A stretch of 41,909 nt of DNA from a virus. This document shows, piece by piece, positions 31,740 to 39,528 of the stretch. The DNA lies in the IMG/VR virus record IMGVR_UViG_3300032893_000123, positions 1-41,909 of that record; one strand, 5' to 3'. Below the pieces are notes generated by a model. The model saw only the letters and a list, made by a program, of their open reading frames with translations, was not told the origin of the DNA and did no database searches. Position 1 is the stretch's first letter. Each line of letters opens with the position of its first letter. The position numbers and the translations under genes were made by a program.

Positions 31740-31909
31740 TCATGGCCGGCCACTCCCTCTACGACGGTCCTCCGACGCCGAAGATGACCACGTTCCCGTC
31801 GAAGGACGCGCATCTGCCGCTGGAGAAGTCGGTGAACGCCAACCTGAAGCGTGCGCCGATGCCGCCAAAGGTGATGATGCCGTCAGGGCCCCGCTCCACC
31901 CCAGACTGA
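31736..31909 (+). CDS. Small hypothetical protein
   Basis: 57 aa (MIMAGHSLYDGPPTPKMTTF...); an internal ATG at 31742 is also possible. It is Pro/Lys/Met-rich with little predicted structure and overlaps the TM protein's stop. It may be a small virion or lysis-associated peptide. Uncertain function. Confidence 0.45.
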   Translation: MIMAGHSLYDGPPTPKMTTFPSKDAHLPLEKSVNANLKRAPMPPKVMMPSGPRSTPD

Positions 31910-31913
31910 TCCT

Positions 31914-32282
31914 GTGTGGACCTACAAAATCGCCCTGGGCCAGATGATCGGACCCCAGGGCGAAGTTTTTCCGGGCTACTCCGGCGCGGGCTACACGGAA
32001 GCGGACGGCCGCAACAATCCCGAGATGGTCGCCGATCCCGACAAGGGTCCGATCCCGCCCGGCTGCTACACGATCATGCCGCCGGAGAACGACCCCCGCA
32101 CCGGCCCGTACTCGATGCACCTGGAGCCGACGCTGACCACCAACACCTTCGGTCGTTCGGCCTTCCTGATCCACGGCAACAACGCCGCCAACGATGCGAG
32201 CCACGGCTGCATCATTCTCCCGCCAGATGCGCGGCATGACATCTGGGCGAGCGGAGACCACGATCTCACCGTGATGCCGTGA
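31914..32282 (+). CDS. L,D-transpeptidase-fold (YkuD/DUF2778-like) enzyme, candidate lysin
   Basis: 122 aa, GTG start. The catalytic motif of L,D-transpeptidases is present: IHG at 86-88, then S96-H97-G98-C99 (DASHGCIIL). The fold length and N-terminus (TYKIALGQMIGPQGEVFPGY) fit the short DUF2778/Tlde1-type. Such enzymes act on peptidoglycan peptides as transpeptidase or L,D-carboxypeptidase. No other endolysin was recognised outside the virion, so this is the best lysis-enzyme candidate. It has no signal peptide and would need a holin. Confidence 0.7.
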   Translation: MWTYKIALGQMIGPQGEVFPGYSGAGYTEADGRNNPEMVADPDKGPIPPGCYTIMPPENDPRTGPYSMHLEPTLTTNTFGRSAFLIHGNNAANDASHGCIILPPDARHDIWASGDHDLTVMP

Positions 32283-32758
32283 ACCTCCGCGTCCTCGGAT
32301 ACCTCGACACGATCGTCATCCTCTCGAACCTGCGCCTGCGTCATTGGGAACACCTGGAAGGCGACGGCGACATCCGCACGCTGGTGCTGCGCGACGAAGA
32401 CGGGGACATGCCGATCCTCGCCAAATGGGCGTCGGCGCGCTCGTTCCTGCAGCGCCTGCGCAACGAAGCCGCGCCGTTCCTGAACGGCCTGCCGGCGGAG
32501 CTCGGACGGGCCTGGATCGAGTCGCTGCTGCCGGGACGGTCGACACCCTGGCGCTCGGAGGATCAAAGCGACTGGCTGACGCTTCGCGTGTGTCTCGCCA
32601 CGCCGCCCGGCGGCTGGCTCTACTGCAATGGCGAGGCGATGGTGCTGCAGCCCGGCATCGTGGCTTACGTCAACGTGCAGGCCCCGACGTCGAGCCTGAA
32701 TCTCGGCCCGTCGCCCAGGCTGCATCTGTGCTGCGAGGTGAGGAGGCCGGATCTGTGA
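32279..32758 (+). CDS. Possible degenerate beta-hydroxylase/cupin-like protein
   Basis: 159 aa, overlapping the previous stop. The C-terminal half (SDWLTLRVCLATPPGGWLYC, then NGEAMVLQPGIVAYVNVQAP and LNLGPSPRLHLCCEV) is patterned like the aspartyl/asparaginyl beta-hydroxylase fold, with PG-x-x-x-x-VN and N-x-G-x-x-x-R-x-HL. The expected iron-binding HxD and the His before the N-x-G motif are not evident, so activity may be lost. Low-confidence fold suggestion. Confidence 0.35.
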   Translation: MNLRVLGYLDTIVILSNLRLRHWEHLEGDGDIRTLVLRDEDGDMPILAKWASARSFLQRLRNEAAPFLNGLPAELGRAWIESLLPGRSTPWRSEDQSDWLTLRVCLATPPGGWLYCNGEAMVLQPGIVAYVNVQAPTSSLNLGPSPRLHLCCEVRRPDL

Positions 32759-33201
32759 GGTTGAGGCCGTGCACTGTGAAGGCCGCGCTCCGGCAGGTGA
32801 AGGTCTGGCATCGTCACCTTCCCGAGCTCCAGGGAGGATTGTTCGCCGTTCAGTGTGTCGATGAGGAAGGTGTGTGTCGTGGTGTGGCGGTCGCTGGCAA
32901 TCCATCGCGGGTGTGGCAGGACACCGGACGCATCGTCATCTCCAGAGTTGCCACAGATGGCGCGGACAACGCTTGTTCGATCCTCTATGGTGCGCTTGCA
33001 CGAGCAGCCAAAGCCCTCGGGTACCGGGAAATCTGGACCTACACTCTGCCGGACGAGCCTGGCACTTCTCTGCGAGCTGCGGGCTTTGAGGACAAAGGGT
33101 TGACTGACGGAGGGGAATGGTCTCGCCCCTCTAGAGGCCGAGCGCCGGCCGCGCATCCAGAACAGAAGCGTCGATGGTATCGGAAGCTGTCGGATGCCTG
33201 A
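32755..33201 (+). CDS. XF1762-family GNAT-like acetyltransferase
   Basis: 148 aa with a GTG start overlapping the previous stop. Features of the XF1762 family: KVWHRHLPELQGGLFAVQC at the N-terminus, GVAVAGNPSRVWQDTGR, the ISRVATDGADNACSILYGAL core and ALGYREIWTYTLPDEPGTSL, RAAGF motifs. These proteins have a GNAT fold and are common in phages. Substrate unknown. Confidence 0.75.
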   Translation: MRLRPCTVKAALRQVKVWHRHLPELQGGLFAVQCVDEEGVCRGVAVAGNPSRVWQDTGRIVISRVATDGADNACSILYGALARAAKALGYREIWTYTLPDEPGTSLRAAGFEDKGLTDGGEWSRPSRGRAPAAHPEQKRRWYRKLSDA

Positions 33202-33679
33202 CGACCTCACCTACACCTGGGAGCGCATCGACGCGGCACTGGCGGACGGTCTGGAAGACCTGCTGGTCGCGCACTGGCGGGAGTCGGCCCCGAACTTCGA
33301 AAAGCTGCCGCTGCTGATCGACTGGCCGACCTACCGCATGGAGGAGCGCGCGGGGCGCTATCAGGCGCTGGCGGTGCGCAAGGCCGGGCGTCTGGTCGGC
33401 TACAACGGCTTCTTCGTCGCGCCGTCGCTGCACCACCGCGCCACCGTCTTCGCCCGCAACGACGTGATCTACCTCGAGCCCGCCAGCCGGTCGTTCCCCG
33501 CCTGGCTCAGGATGATCCGCGAGCCGGAGGAGAAGTTCGCCGGCAAGGTGTTCTCGATCGCCTACCAGCCGCCGACCACGACCCGTTCGCCAAAGCCGAA
33601 GCGCTCTGTTAGCTTGGCGGACGCGCTGCAACGGGCTGGCTATCCGATGTTCGAGACGGCGCACGCGAAAGTCCTCTGA
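33194..33679 (+). CDS. Phage GNAT-like acetyltransferase
   Basis: 161 aa. LVAHWRESAPNFEKLPLLID, WPTYRMEERAGRYQALAVRK and AGRLVGYNGFFVAPSLHHR, then NDVIYLEPASRSF follow the pattern of podoviral N-acetyltransferase-like proteins found near tail and internal-protein genes (D-x-x-Y-x-x-P-x-x-R, LVGY). It overlaps the XF1762 gene. Target unknown; protein or virion modification is possible. A promoter-like TTCGCC-N16-GTTAGC lies in its 3' end. Confidence 0.65.
   Translation: MPDDLTYTWERIDAALADGLEDLLVAHWRESAPNFEKLPLLIDWPTYRMEERAGRYQALAVRKAGRLVGYNGFFVAPSLHHRATVFARNDVIYLEPASRSFPAWLRMIREPEEKFAGKVFSIAYQPPTTTRSPKPKRSVSLADALQRAGYPMFETAHAKVL
33586..33613 (+). promoter_or_regulatory. Candidate promoter inside a 3' coding end
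   Basis: TTCGCC (33586-33591), 16 nt, then GTTAGC (33608-33613), with the same CTCTGTTAGC context as the site at 30930. It would drive the internal-protein genes from 33692. The -35 is weak. Confidence 0.35.
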
Positions 33680-33691
33680 CGGAGGTTCGAG

Positions 33692-34561
33692 GTGTCTGGA
33701 GGTCAAGCGCCGCTGCCGTATCAGCCGACCGGGCAGGCCGGCGCCGATCAGTCCTACCAGGCGCTCACCGCGGCTCAGGCCAATCCGGCGACCTCACTGC
33801 TGGGCTACATCCCGACGCTGACCGGCTACGCGCAGAACATCGGCGCGAACCCGTACAACTCGCAGGCGCTGTCAGGCGCGCAGGGCGCCAGCCAGTACGG
33901 AACCGGCACGCTGACGCCGCAACTGCAAGGCGCCGCGACCAGCCTCAACAGCCTCGGTCAGCAGGCCTCGCCTTACGCCAGCCAGATCCTGCAGACGGCG
34001 TTCGATCCGCAGCAGGCGCTCTACAATCAGCAGTATCAGCAGATGCTGCAGCAGCAGAACGCCATCAACGCCCAGAACGGGGTGGCGTCGACGCCTTATG
34101 GCTCGGGCCTGACCGGACAGGCGGCGCAGAACTTCAATCTCAACTGGCAGAACAACCTGCTGAACCGCGAGGCGACCGGGGCCGGCGCGTACAACACCCT
34201 GACCGGCGCGATCGACAACGCCTACACCGGCGGCGCCAACCTGGGCGATCAGGCGATCTCGACGCAGACCAGCGCCGCCGGTCTGCCGTCCCAGGTCTAC
34301 AACTCGCAGCAGCTCGCTGGGCTCTCGGCGCTGATGCAGGCGCTCAGCGGCTCGGAAGGCGCGTTCGGCCCGACCCAGAACCTCGTCGGTCAGCAAGGCA
34401 ACTACCTCGGCATCGGCCAGAACGCGACGGCGCTCAGCGATCAGGCGACGCAGATCAACAACCAACTGGAGGAGGCCGGTTTCGGCGGTCTGATGAACCT
34501 GCTGGGGATCGGATCCGGCATCAACCAGACCGGCGGCCTTCTCGGCCTGTGGGGGCTCTGA
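33692..34561 (+). CDS. Internal virion/ejection protein, Gln/Asn/Gly-rich
   Basis: 289 aa with a GTG start and GGAGG 6 nt ahead. It is rich in Q, N, G, A and S, with helical low-complexity runs (YNQQYQQMLQQQNAINAQNG) and a hydrophobic Gly-rich C-terminus (GGLMNLLGIGSGINQTGGLL). This composition fits P22/T7-type ejection proteins that pass through the tail and insert in membranes. First of three consecutive putative internal proteins. Confidence 0.6.
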   Translation: MSGGQAPLPYQPTGQAGADQSYQALTAAQANPATSLLGYIPTLTGYAQNIGANPYNSQALSGAQGASQYGTGTLTPQLQGAATSLNSLGQQASPYASQILQTAFDPQQALYNQQYQQMLQQQNAINAQNGVASTPYGSGLTGQAAQNFNLNWQNNLLNREATGAGAYNTLTGAIDNAYTGGANLGDQAISTQTSAAGLPSQVYNSQQLAGLSALMQALSGSEGAFGPTQNLVGQQGNYLGIGQNATALSDQATQINNQLEEAGFGGLMNLLGIGSGINQTGGLLGLWGL

Positions 34562-34564
34562 TCC

Positions 34565-35656
34565 ATGCCGGGTCTAGCGCCTCTTGCCGTTCTCGCCGGA
34601 CTCGGAACCGGCTACGAACAGAACCAGCAGCAGGGCAACCAGAACCGCGCCCAGGCTGCCGCGTTGCAGGAGGTCCAACAGCGCATCGCGCAGATGAAGC
34701 TGCAGATCGCCGCGCAGCAGGCGGCGCAGCAAGCGCGCGGTCTGGCGGCCTACGGCGGCGGGACTCAGCCGTCTCTGACCGGCGCCGCACCGCCGCCTCC
34801 GACAGCGACCCCGCCGACGACGTCATCGCCAATGGCGCCAGCAGGACCGCCGCAGACAAGCGCGGGGCCTTCGACGCCCCCACCTACCGCCGCAGCGCCG
34901 CCTGCCGCTCCTGCGCCGTCTGGCGGCCCTCCCACCGCATCTGGCGGACAGGCCGACCAGTTCTCGCCCCAGGCGCTGATGACGATGCGCAACACCATCG
35001 TCGCCAACATCCGCGCCAAGGCTCCGCCGGACACACCGGACGACGTGATCTCCGAGGCGGCGGATGACTACATCGACTCGGTGAGCAAACTCGCGCAGAT
35101 CGTGCGTCCGCAGGCGGGCGTCGTGATCCAACAGGGCCGGGAAGCTACCGTCGAGCGCGGTCAAGACTTGAGCCATGAAGACCGCGAGGCCGCGAACCAG
35201 ACGCGCGCCGAGCACTACCAGCACATGGACCTGACGGCGGCCAATCGCGCTGCGACCTATGCCGAGTTCACTCACCTCGAACACGAGGACCGGATCGCCG
35301 CGATCGAGGCCATGAACGCCCGCGCTGCGGCGGCCATCAACGACCGCGATAGGCAAGAGGCCAGCAAGGAAGCCGCGCAGATGCAGCGCCTGGACGAGGC
35401 GCTGGAGAATAAGGATTGGGCGACCGTGGCGCAGATCCAGGGTCAGGAGTTCGGCGCTCAGGCCCGCAGCCCGACCGCGCAACCAGGTCCGCCGCCGACC
35501 ATCGCGCCCCCGCCGAAGCTTGGTAGCCGTGGCGGCGGGGCCGGTGCGGCGGCGGTCTACAAGTCGCCGCAGGACGTGGCCGCCGCCTTCAAGGCCGGCA
35601 AGATCAACGAGCAGCAGGCCCGCACCATCCTGAAGTCGCAGTTCGGGATCGACTAG
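34565..35656 (+). CDS. Internal virion/ejection protein, coiled-coil
   Basis: 363 aa. It has an N-terminal hydrophobic start (PGLAPLAVLAGLGTGYEQNQ) and a Gln/Ala-rich helix (AALQEVQQRIAQMKLQIAAQ), then a Pro/Ala/Thr disordered segment at about 65-135. A long charged helix follows (SHEDREAANQTRAEHYQHMD ...). The C-terminus is basic (AFKAGKINEQQARTILKSQF). Its position and composition suggest a second ejection protein. No family recognised. Confidence 0.55.
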   Translation: MPGLAPLAVLAGLGTGYEQNQQQGNQNRAQAAALQEVQQRIAQMKLQIAAQQAAQQARGLAAYGGGTQPSLTGAAPPPPTATPPTTSSPMAPAGPPQTSAGPSTPPPTAAAPPAAPAPSGGPPTASGGQADQFSPQALMTMRNTIVANIRAKAPPDTPDDVISEAADDYIDSVSKLAQIVRPQAGVVIQQGREATVERGQDLSHEDREAANQTRAEHYQHMDLTAANRAATYAEFTHLEHEDRIAAIEAMNARAAAAINDRDRQEASKEAAQMQRLDEALENKDWATVAQIQGQEFGAQARSPTAQPGPPPTIAPPPKLGSRGGGAGAAAVYKSPQDVAAAFKAGKINEQQARTILKSQFGID

Positions 35657-38600
35657 ATGCCCACGGCCGATGACATCCTCGGCCTCGCCAAGCCGCGCGG
35701 CAAGCCGAGCGCTGACCAACTGCTGGGGACTGTCAGCCCGGACAAGGCGGTGCTGCAGGCCGTCCCAGGCGCGCGGCTGACCAGCGGGCTGCGGACGCCG
35801 GAGCACAATCGCGAGGTCGGCGGCGTCGCCGACTCGCTGCATCTGCGCGGCATGGCCGAAGACTTCGTGCCGCCCGCCGGCATGACCCGGCAGCAGGCCA
35901 TCGACCGCATCCGCGCCAGAGACCCGCATCCGCGCGAACTGCTGGACGAGGGCGACCACATCCACTACGCGCCGGGCCAGTTCGGACCCGCGCCAAGCGC
36001 CAACGATCTTCTGGGAATTGCATCGTCGCCTCTTCAAGGCGCCAAAGGCGACAAGGTCGCTGGCGGACGCGTAACAGGGCAGACGATGCGGGATTTCGTC
36101 GGGCGATCCACGACCCCGGAAGGTCCGACCGGCCGCGGCGCGCCTTACGTCATGCGACCGCTGAAGCCTGGCGAGAAGGCGCCCGACCGCGTACAGGGTG
36201 CGCCGGAGGAACTGCAGCCGTTCTCGCCCGGCAAGCCTGGCGCGCCGACGCTAGGCGAGGTCGGCGAACACGCCGCCCGCCGCGCGCATGAGGCGCTGCA
36301 GGACCTGCGCGCCCGCTCGACCAACCACCTGGGCTTCGCCGCCTACAGTCTGCCGAACCTGCTGGCGGACGCTTCGGACGCCTACAGCGTCGCGGTGTCC
36401 CCGTTCAGCGGCGCGGCGGAAGCCGGGTCCGCGCACCTGCCGACTGGCCTCTCGCCGACCGTGCTGCAACAGCACCCCGAACTCGCGGCCCAGCGCCAGG
36501 CCGAATACGCCCGCGATCCGGCGGCGCGTGATCGCTCGGCGGGCGACGTGGCCGAGATGTTCGCGCCGGTGGGCGAGGTCGCATCGGCAGGGCGCGGCGT
36601 CGCGCGGCTCGGCAAGGCGGCGGTCGAGGGGTTCGAGGCGGGGCGCTCTGGTATCAAGGTGGGCGAACGCCTGTTCTCGCCGGCGACGGTCAGCGACAAT
36701 GCCAGAGCCGCCGCGGCGCTACACCGCTCGGCGCTCGGCCACTATGGCGTGATGAGCGACGTCGAATCCTACCGCCTGGCGCACGAAGCCAAGGCGCTGC
36801 GCAATCTGTCCCCAGAGCAGGAGCGCGAGTTCATCGATTACGTCGAGCGGCGGAGTGAGGAAGGGGTCAAGGCGCCGGAGTCGCCGGCCGTGCAGAAAGC
36901 CGCCGACGCCATTCGCACCGTCGCCACCCGCTACCGGGACGCCATCGAAAAGGTGCTTGGCAAGTCCGACGAAGGCGGTCCCGGCTTCGTGCGCGACTAC
37001 TTCGCCCACCTCTGGAAGCAGTCGCCGGACGAGGTCGCCGACGCTTTCGCCGGACGCGGCAAGCAAGGCTCCGGCGCCAACCTGAAGGCCCGCTCGATCC
37101 CGACCTACGCCGAAGGCTTGGCCCGCGGTCTGACGCCCCGCTACCCGAACCCGATCGACGCGATGACCGCCTACAACGAGTCGATGGGCCGGTTCCTGGC
37201 CACCAACAAGATCCGCCAGGATATGATGGAGGGCGGGCTCGCCAAGTGGTTCAAGCCCGGCGAGGCGCCGGAAGGCTGGCGACCGCTGAACGGGATGCTG
37301 ACCAAGGGTCCGCACGGCCAGGCGCTCTACGCCCCGGAGGACGCCGCCCGCATCTACAACAACCACATCAGCAAAGGGCTGGAGGGCGGCGACGCGGGCC
37401 CGGTCTATCGCGGCGCCAGGGCTGTCGCGAACGGCCTGGTGCAGCTCAAACTGGGCCTCTCCGCCTTCCACCTCGCGGTGGTGGGCCAGGAAGGCATCGT
37501 CTCGGAAGTCGCCAGGGGCCTTGGTCAACTCAGCCGCGGCAAGCCCGAAGGCTTTGCGACCATCGCGAAGGCGCCCGCGGCGCCGGTGCTGTCGGGCCTG
37601 CGCGGCGCGAAACTGCGGCGCTCGATCCTGGGCGAGGCCGGCATCGACGGCTTCACCCTGCCTTCGGAAGCCGACCGCAAGCTGAATAAGCTCTACGAGG
37701 AAGCCGGCGGCTCGTTGCGGATGAGCCGCATCTATTCGACCCGCGGCGCTGGCTCGTTCTTCTCGTCGCTCGAGCGCGGCACCCTCGTGAAGGACGTGAA
37801 GGCTTCGCTCAGCCGCATCTTCGGCGATAACCCCAGCGGTCTCGACCGCGCCAAGGGCGTCGCCGACATGGCCGGAAACCTGATCCAGTCCGCGGCGGCC
37901 CCGATCTTCGAGCACTACGTCCCGGCCATCAAGCGCGGCGCGTGGGCGAAGGGGATGGAGACCTTCCTGAAGGAGAACCCCAGCGCCAGCGCCGAGGAGC
38001 AGGCGGCGTTCGGCCGCCGGCTGCTGGACTCGATCGACAATCGCTTCGGCGAACTGATGCTGGACAACAACTTCTGGCACAAGGCCGGATTCCAGATCGC
38101 GCAACTGCTGCTGCTGTCGCCGTCGTGGGACGTCGGCACCATCCGCGAAATCGGCGGCGGCGTGCTCAATGTGCCGAAGTCGGTAAAGGGCCTGATGACC
38201 GGCAAGGGCATCGACGAGAAGACCGCCTACGTCGCCGCGCTGGGCGCCGTCACCATGATGCAGAACGGCATCGCCACCTACCTGCACACCGGCCAGGCCC
38301 CCAGCGGCGCCGACTGGTTCGCCTACCGCACGGGGGGCAAGAACCCGGACGGGTCGCCCGAACGCGCCATGATCCCCTCCTACATGAAGGACGTGCTGTC
38401 GATGATCTACGAGGGGCCGGGGCAGATGGCGCTGAACAAGACCAACCCCGGCCTGCGCTCGGCGGTCGAGCTCGCCACGGACAAGGACTACCGAGGCCTG
38501 CCGATCAGTTCCCGCCTGCCGGGCGAGAAAGGCCGCGCCGACTATCTGGCCGGCCAGCTGACGCCGATCAGCGTCGACACCTTGCGCTCGAAGAAAGGCT

Positions 38601-38755
38601 CGAACCTGTCGGCCGTCGAGCGTCTGGCCGGCGTGCGTCCGGCGCCCGGCTACATCCAGAACCCGGATCGCCGCAAGGCGCTGAACGACTACTACGACAT
38701 GCAGGCGCACATCCGTAAGCGCCGGGCCGACCAGCGCTCGGACGCGCAATACTAA
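35657..38755 (+). CDS. Large internal virion protein with M15 peptidase domain
   Basis: 1032 aa. The N-terminal about 110 residues carry a Peptidase_M15-like domain: TSGLRTPEHN (42-51), SLHLRGMAEDF with H62 and D69, and GDHIHY with H103, forming the zinc-binding H-x6-D...H site of D,D-peptidases that cut peptidoglycan. The rest is long and helical, with hydrophobic and Ala/Gly-rich stretches (GAYVAALGAVTMMQNGIATY-type near residue 870), as in ejection proteins that cross both membranes. It would digest cell-wall peptides during DNA entry. It ends the internal-protein block. Confidence 0.75.
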   Translation: MPTADDILGLAKPRGKPSADQLLGTVSPDKAVLQAVPGARLTSGLRTPEHNREVGGVADSLHLRGMAEDFVPPAGMTRQQAIDRIRARDPHPRELLDEGDHIHYAPGQFGPAPSANDLLGIASSPLQGAKGDKVAGGRVTGQTMRDFVGRSTTPEGPTGRGAPYVMRPLKPGEKAPDRVQGAPEELQPFSPGKPGAPTLGEVGEHAARRAHEALQDLRARSTNHLGFAAYSLPNLLADASDAYSVAVSPFSGAAEAGSAHLPTGLSPTVLQQHPELAAQRQAEYARDPAARDRSAGDVAEMFAPVGEVASAGRGVARLGKAAVEGFEAGRSGIKVGERLFSPATVSDNARAAAALHRSALGHYGVMSDVESYRLAHEAKALRNLSPEQEREFIDYVERRSEEGVKAPESPAVQKAADAIRTVATRYRDAIEKVLGKSDEGGPGFVRDYFAHLWKQSPDEVADAFAGRGKQGSGANLKARSIPTYAEGLARGLTPRYPNPIDAMTAYNESMGRFLATNKIRQDMMEGGLAKWFKPGEAPEGWRPLNGMLTKGPHGQALYAPEDAARIYNNHISKGLEGGDAGPVYRGARAVANGLVQLKLGLSAFHLAVVGQEGIVSEVARGLGQLSRGKPEGFATIAKAPAAPVLSGLRGAKLRRSILGEAGIDGFTLPSEADRKLNKLYEEAGGSLRMSRIYSTRGAGSFFSSLERGTLVKDVKASLSRIFGDNPSGLDRAKGVADMAGNLIQSAAAPIFEHYVPAIKRGAWAKGMETFLKENPSASAEEQAAFGRRLLDSIDNRFGELMLDNNFWHKAGFQIAQLLLLSPSWDVGTIREIGGGVLNVPKSVKGLMTGKGIDEKTAYVAALGAVTMMQNGIATYLHTGQAPSGADWFAYRTGGKNPDGSPERAMIPSYMKDVLSMIYEGPGQMALNKTNPGLRSAVELATDKDYRGLPISSRLPGEKGRADYLAGQLTPISVDTLRSKKGSNLSAVERLAGVRPAPGYIQNPDRRKALNDYYDMQAHIRKRRADQRSDAQY

Positions 38756-38760
38756 TGACA

Positions 38761-38794
38761 TTGACCTCCGATCTTTTTCGATCTAAAAAGATCG
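38761..38794 (+). promoter_or_regulatory. Promoter-like site overlapping an AT-rich hairpin
   Basis: TTGACC (38761-38766), exactly 15 nt, then TCTAAA (38782-38787) form a promoter-like pair. The region also makes a perfect 10-bp hairpin CGATCTTTTT/AAAAAGATCG (38769-38778 and 38785-38794) with a 6-nt loop. It could act as a terminator for the 35657 gene or as an operator. It starts 5 nt after the internal-protein stop. Confidence 0.45.
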
Positions 38795-38821
38795 ACGGGG
38801 CCGGAGGAGGGCTCCGTCATT

Positions 38822-38992
38822 ATGGAAACGATCACCAATTGGACGGCCAAGCGAGCTGGTGGCCGGATTACGATCTACGGTGTCAAGTCGGACGGCCGAC
38901 CGCTCCGTGTCGTCGGCGTCGACAAGATCGAGGCCGGCTCACCCCACCCCGTCGCCACCGACAAGGACGGCACGCAGTACCTACTGGCTTAG
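38822..38992 (+). CDS. Small hypothetical protein
   Basis: 56 aa (METITNWTAKRAGGRITIYG...). GGAGGAGG lies about 11 nt ahead. Predicted small beta domain (RITIYGVKSDGRPLRVVGVD) ending in DKDGTQYLLA. No family recognised. It separates the promoter-hairpin from the endonuclease gene. Confidence 0.55.
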   Translation: METITNWTAKRAGGRITIYGVKSDGRPLRVVGVDKIEAGSPHPVATDKDGTQYLLA

Positions 38993-39006
38993 GGGCGAGC
39001 GCGGTC

Positions 39007-39528
39007 ATGGTCGAAAACTGGAGGCCTATCGCCGGCTACGAGGGCGCCTATGAGATTTCTGATCATGGCCGCGTTCGTTCTCTTGAACGGCGCGTTCCTA
39101 GTAAGCCAGGACTCACACGCCCAATCCGAGAGCGCATGCTGAAGCAGGCGCTGGACAACGGCTATCCCACGGTTTGTCTCGGCCGAAAGAACAAGAAGTT
39201 CGTTCACGTGTTGGTGCTAGAGACCTTCATTGGTCCTGCCCCCGCTGGCATGGAGGCGTGTCACTGGGACGACGACCGCGCTAACAACAAGTTGCCAAAC
39301 CTTCGTTGGGGCGCGCACAAACAAAATGCGGCCGACGCCGTTCGGAACGGTCGGATGCCTCGCGGCGAGGCCCACCCTAACTCTCGGTTGACAGAAGACT
39401 TCATTCGGCAAGTGCGCAATCAGCATTACGAGGGCTGTTCTGTGCGATCGTTGGCGAAGTTCTATGGGCTCAGTCGGGGCTATCTGTGGTCGGTTGTTGC
39501 TCGCAAGTTTTGGGCTCATGTCGCATGA
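39007..39528 (+). CDS. NUMOD4-HNH homing endonuclease
   Basis: 173 aa from the ATG at 39007. Domains in order: NUMOD4 (WRPIAGYEGAYEISDHGRVR, then SLERR), an HNH-type core (VHVLVLETFIGPAPAGMEAC, HWDDDRANNKLPNLRW, GAHKQNAADA), and a C-terminal HTH-like DNA-binding region (RLTEDFIRQVRNQHYEG, SVRSLAKFYGLSRGYLW). This is a textbook free-standing homing endonuclease. It overlaps the start of the ATP-grasp gene by 4 nt, and that gene's 5' end is AT-rich. Confidence 0.88.
   Translation: MVENWRPIAGYEGAYEISDHGRVRSLERRVPSKPGLTRPIRERMLKQALDNGYPTVCLGRKNKKFVHVLVLETFIGPAPAGMEACHWDDDRANNKLPNLRWGAHKQNAADAVRNGRMPRGEAHPNSRLTEDFIRQVRNQHYEGCSVRSLAKFYGLSRGYLWSVVARKFWAHVA

Noticed and set aside
36719-38761. 680-codon minus-strand frame opposite the large internal protein
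   Set aside because: Antisense shadow; no start signal, and the plus-strand gene carries a recognisable peptidase domain and continuous phage context.
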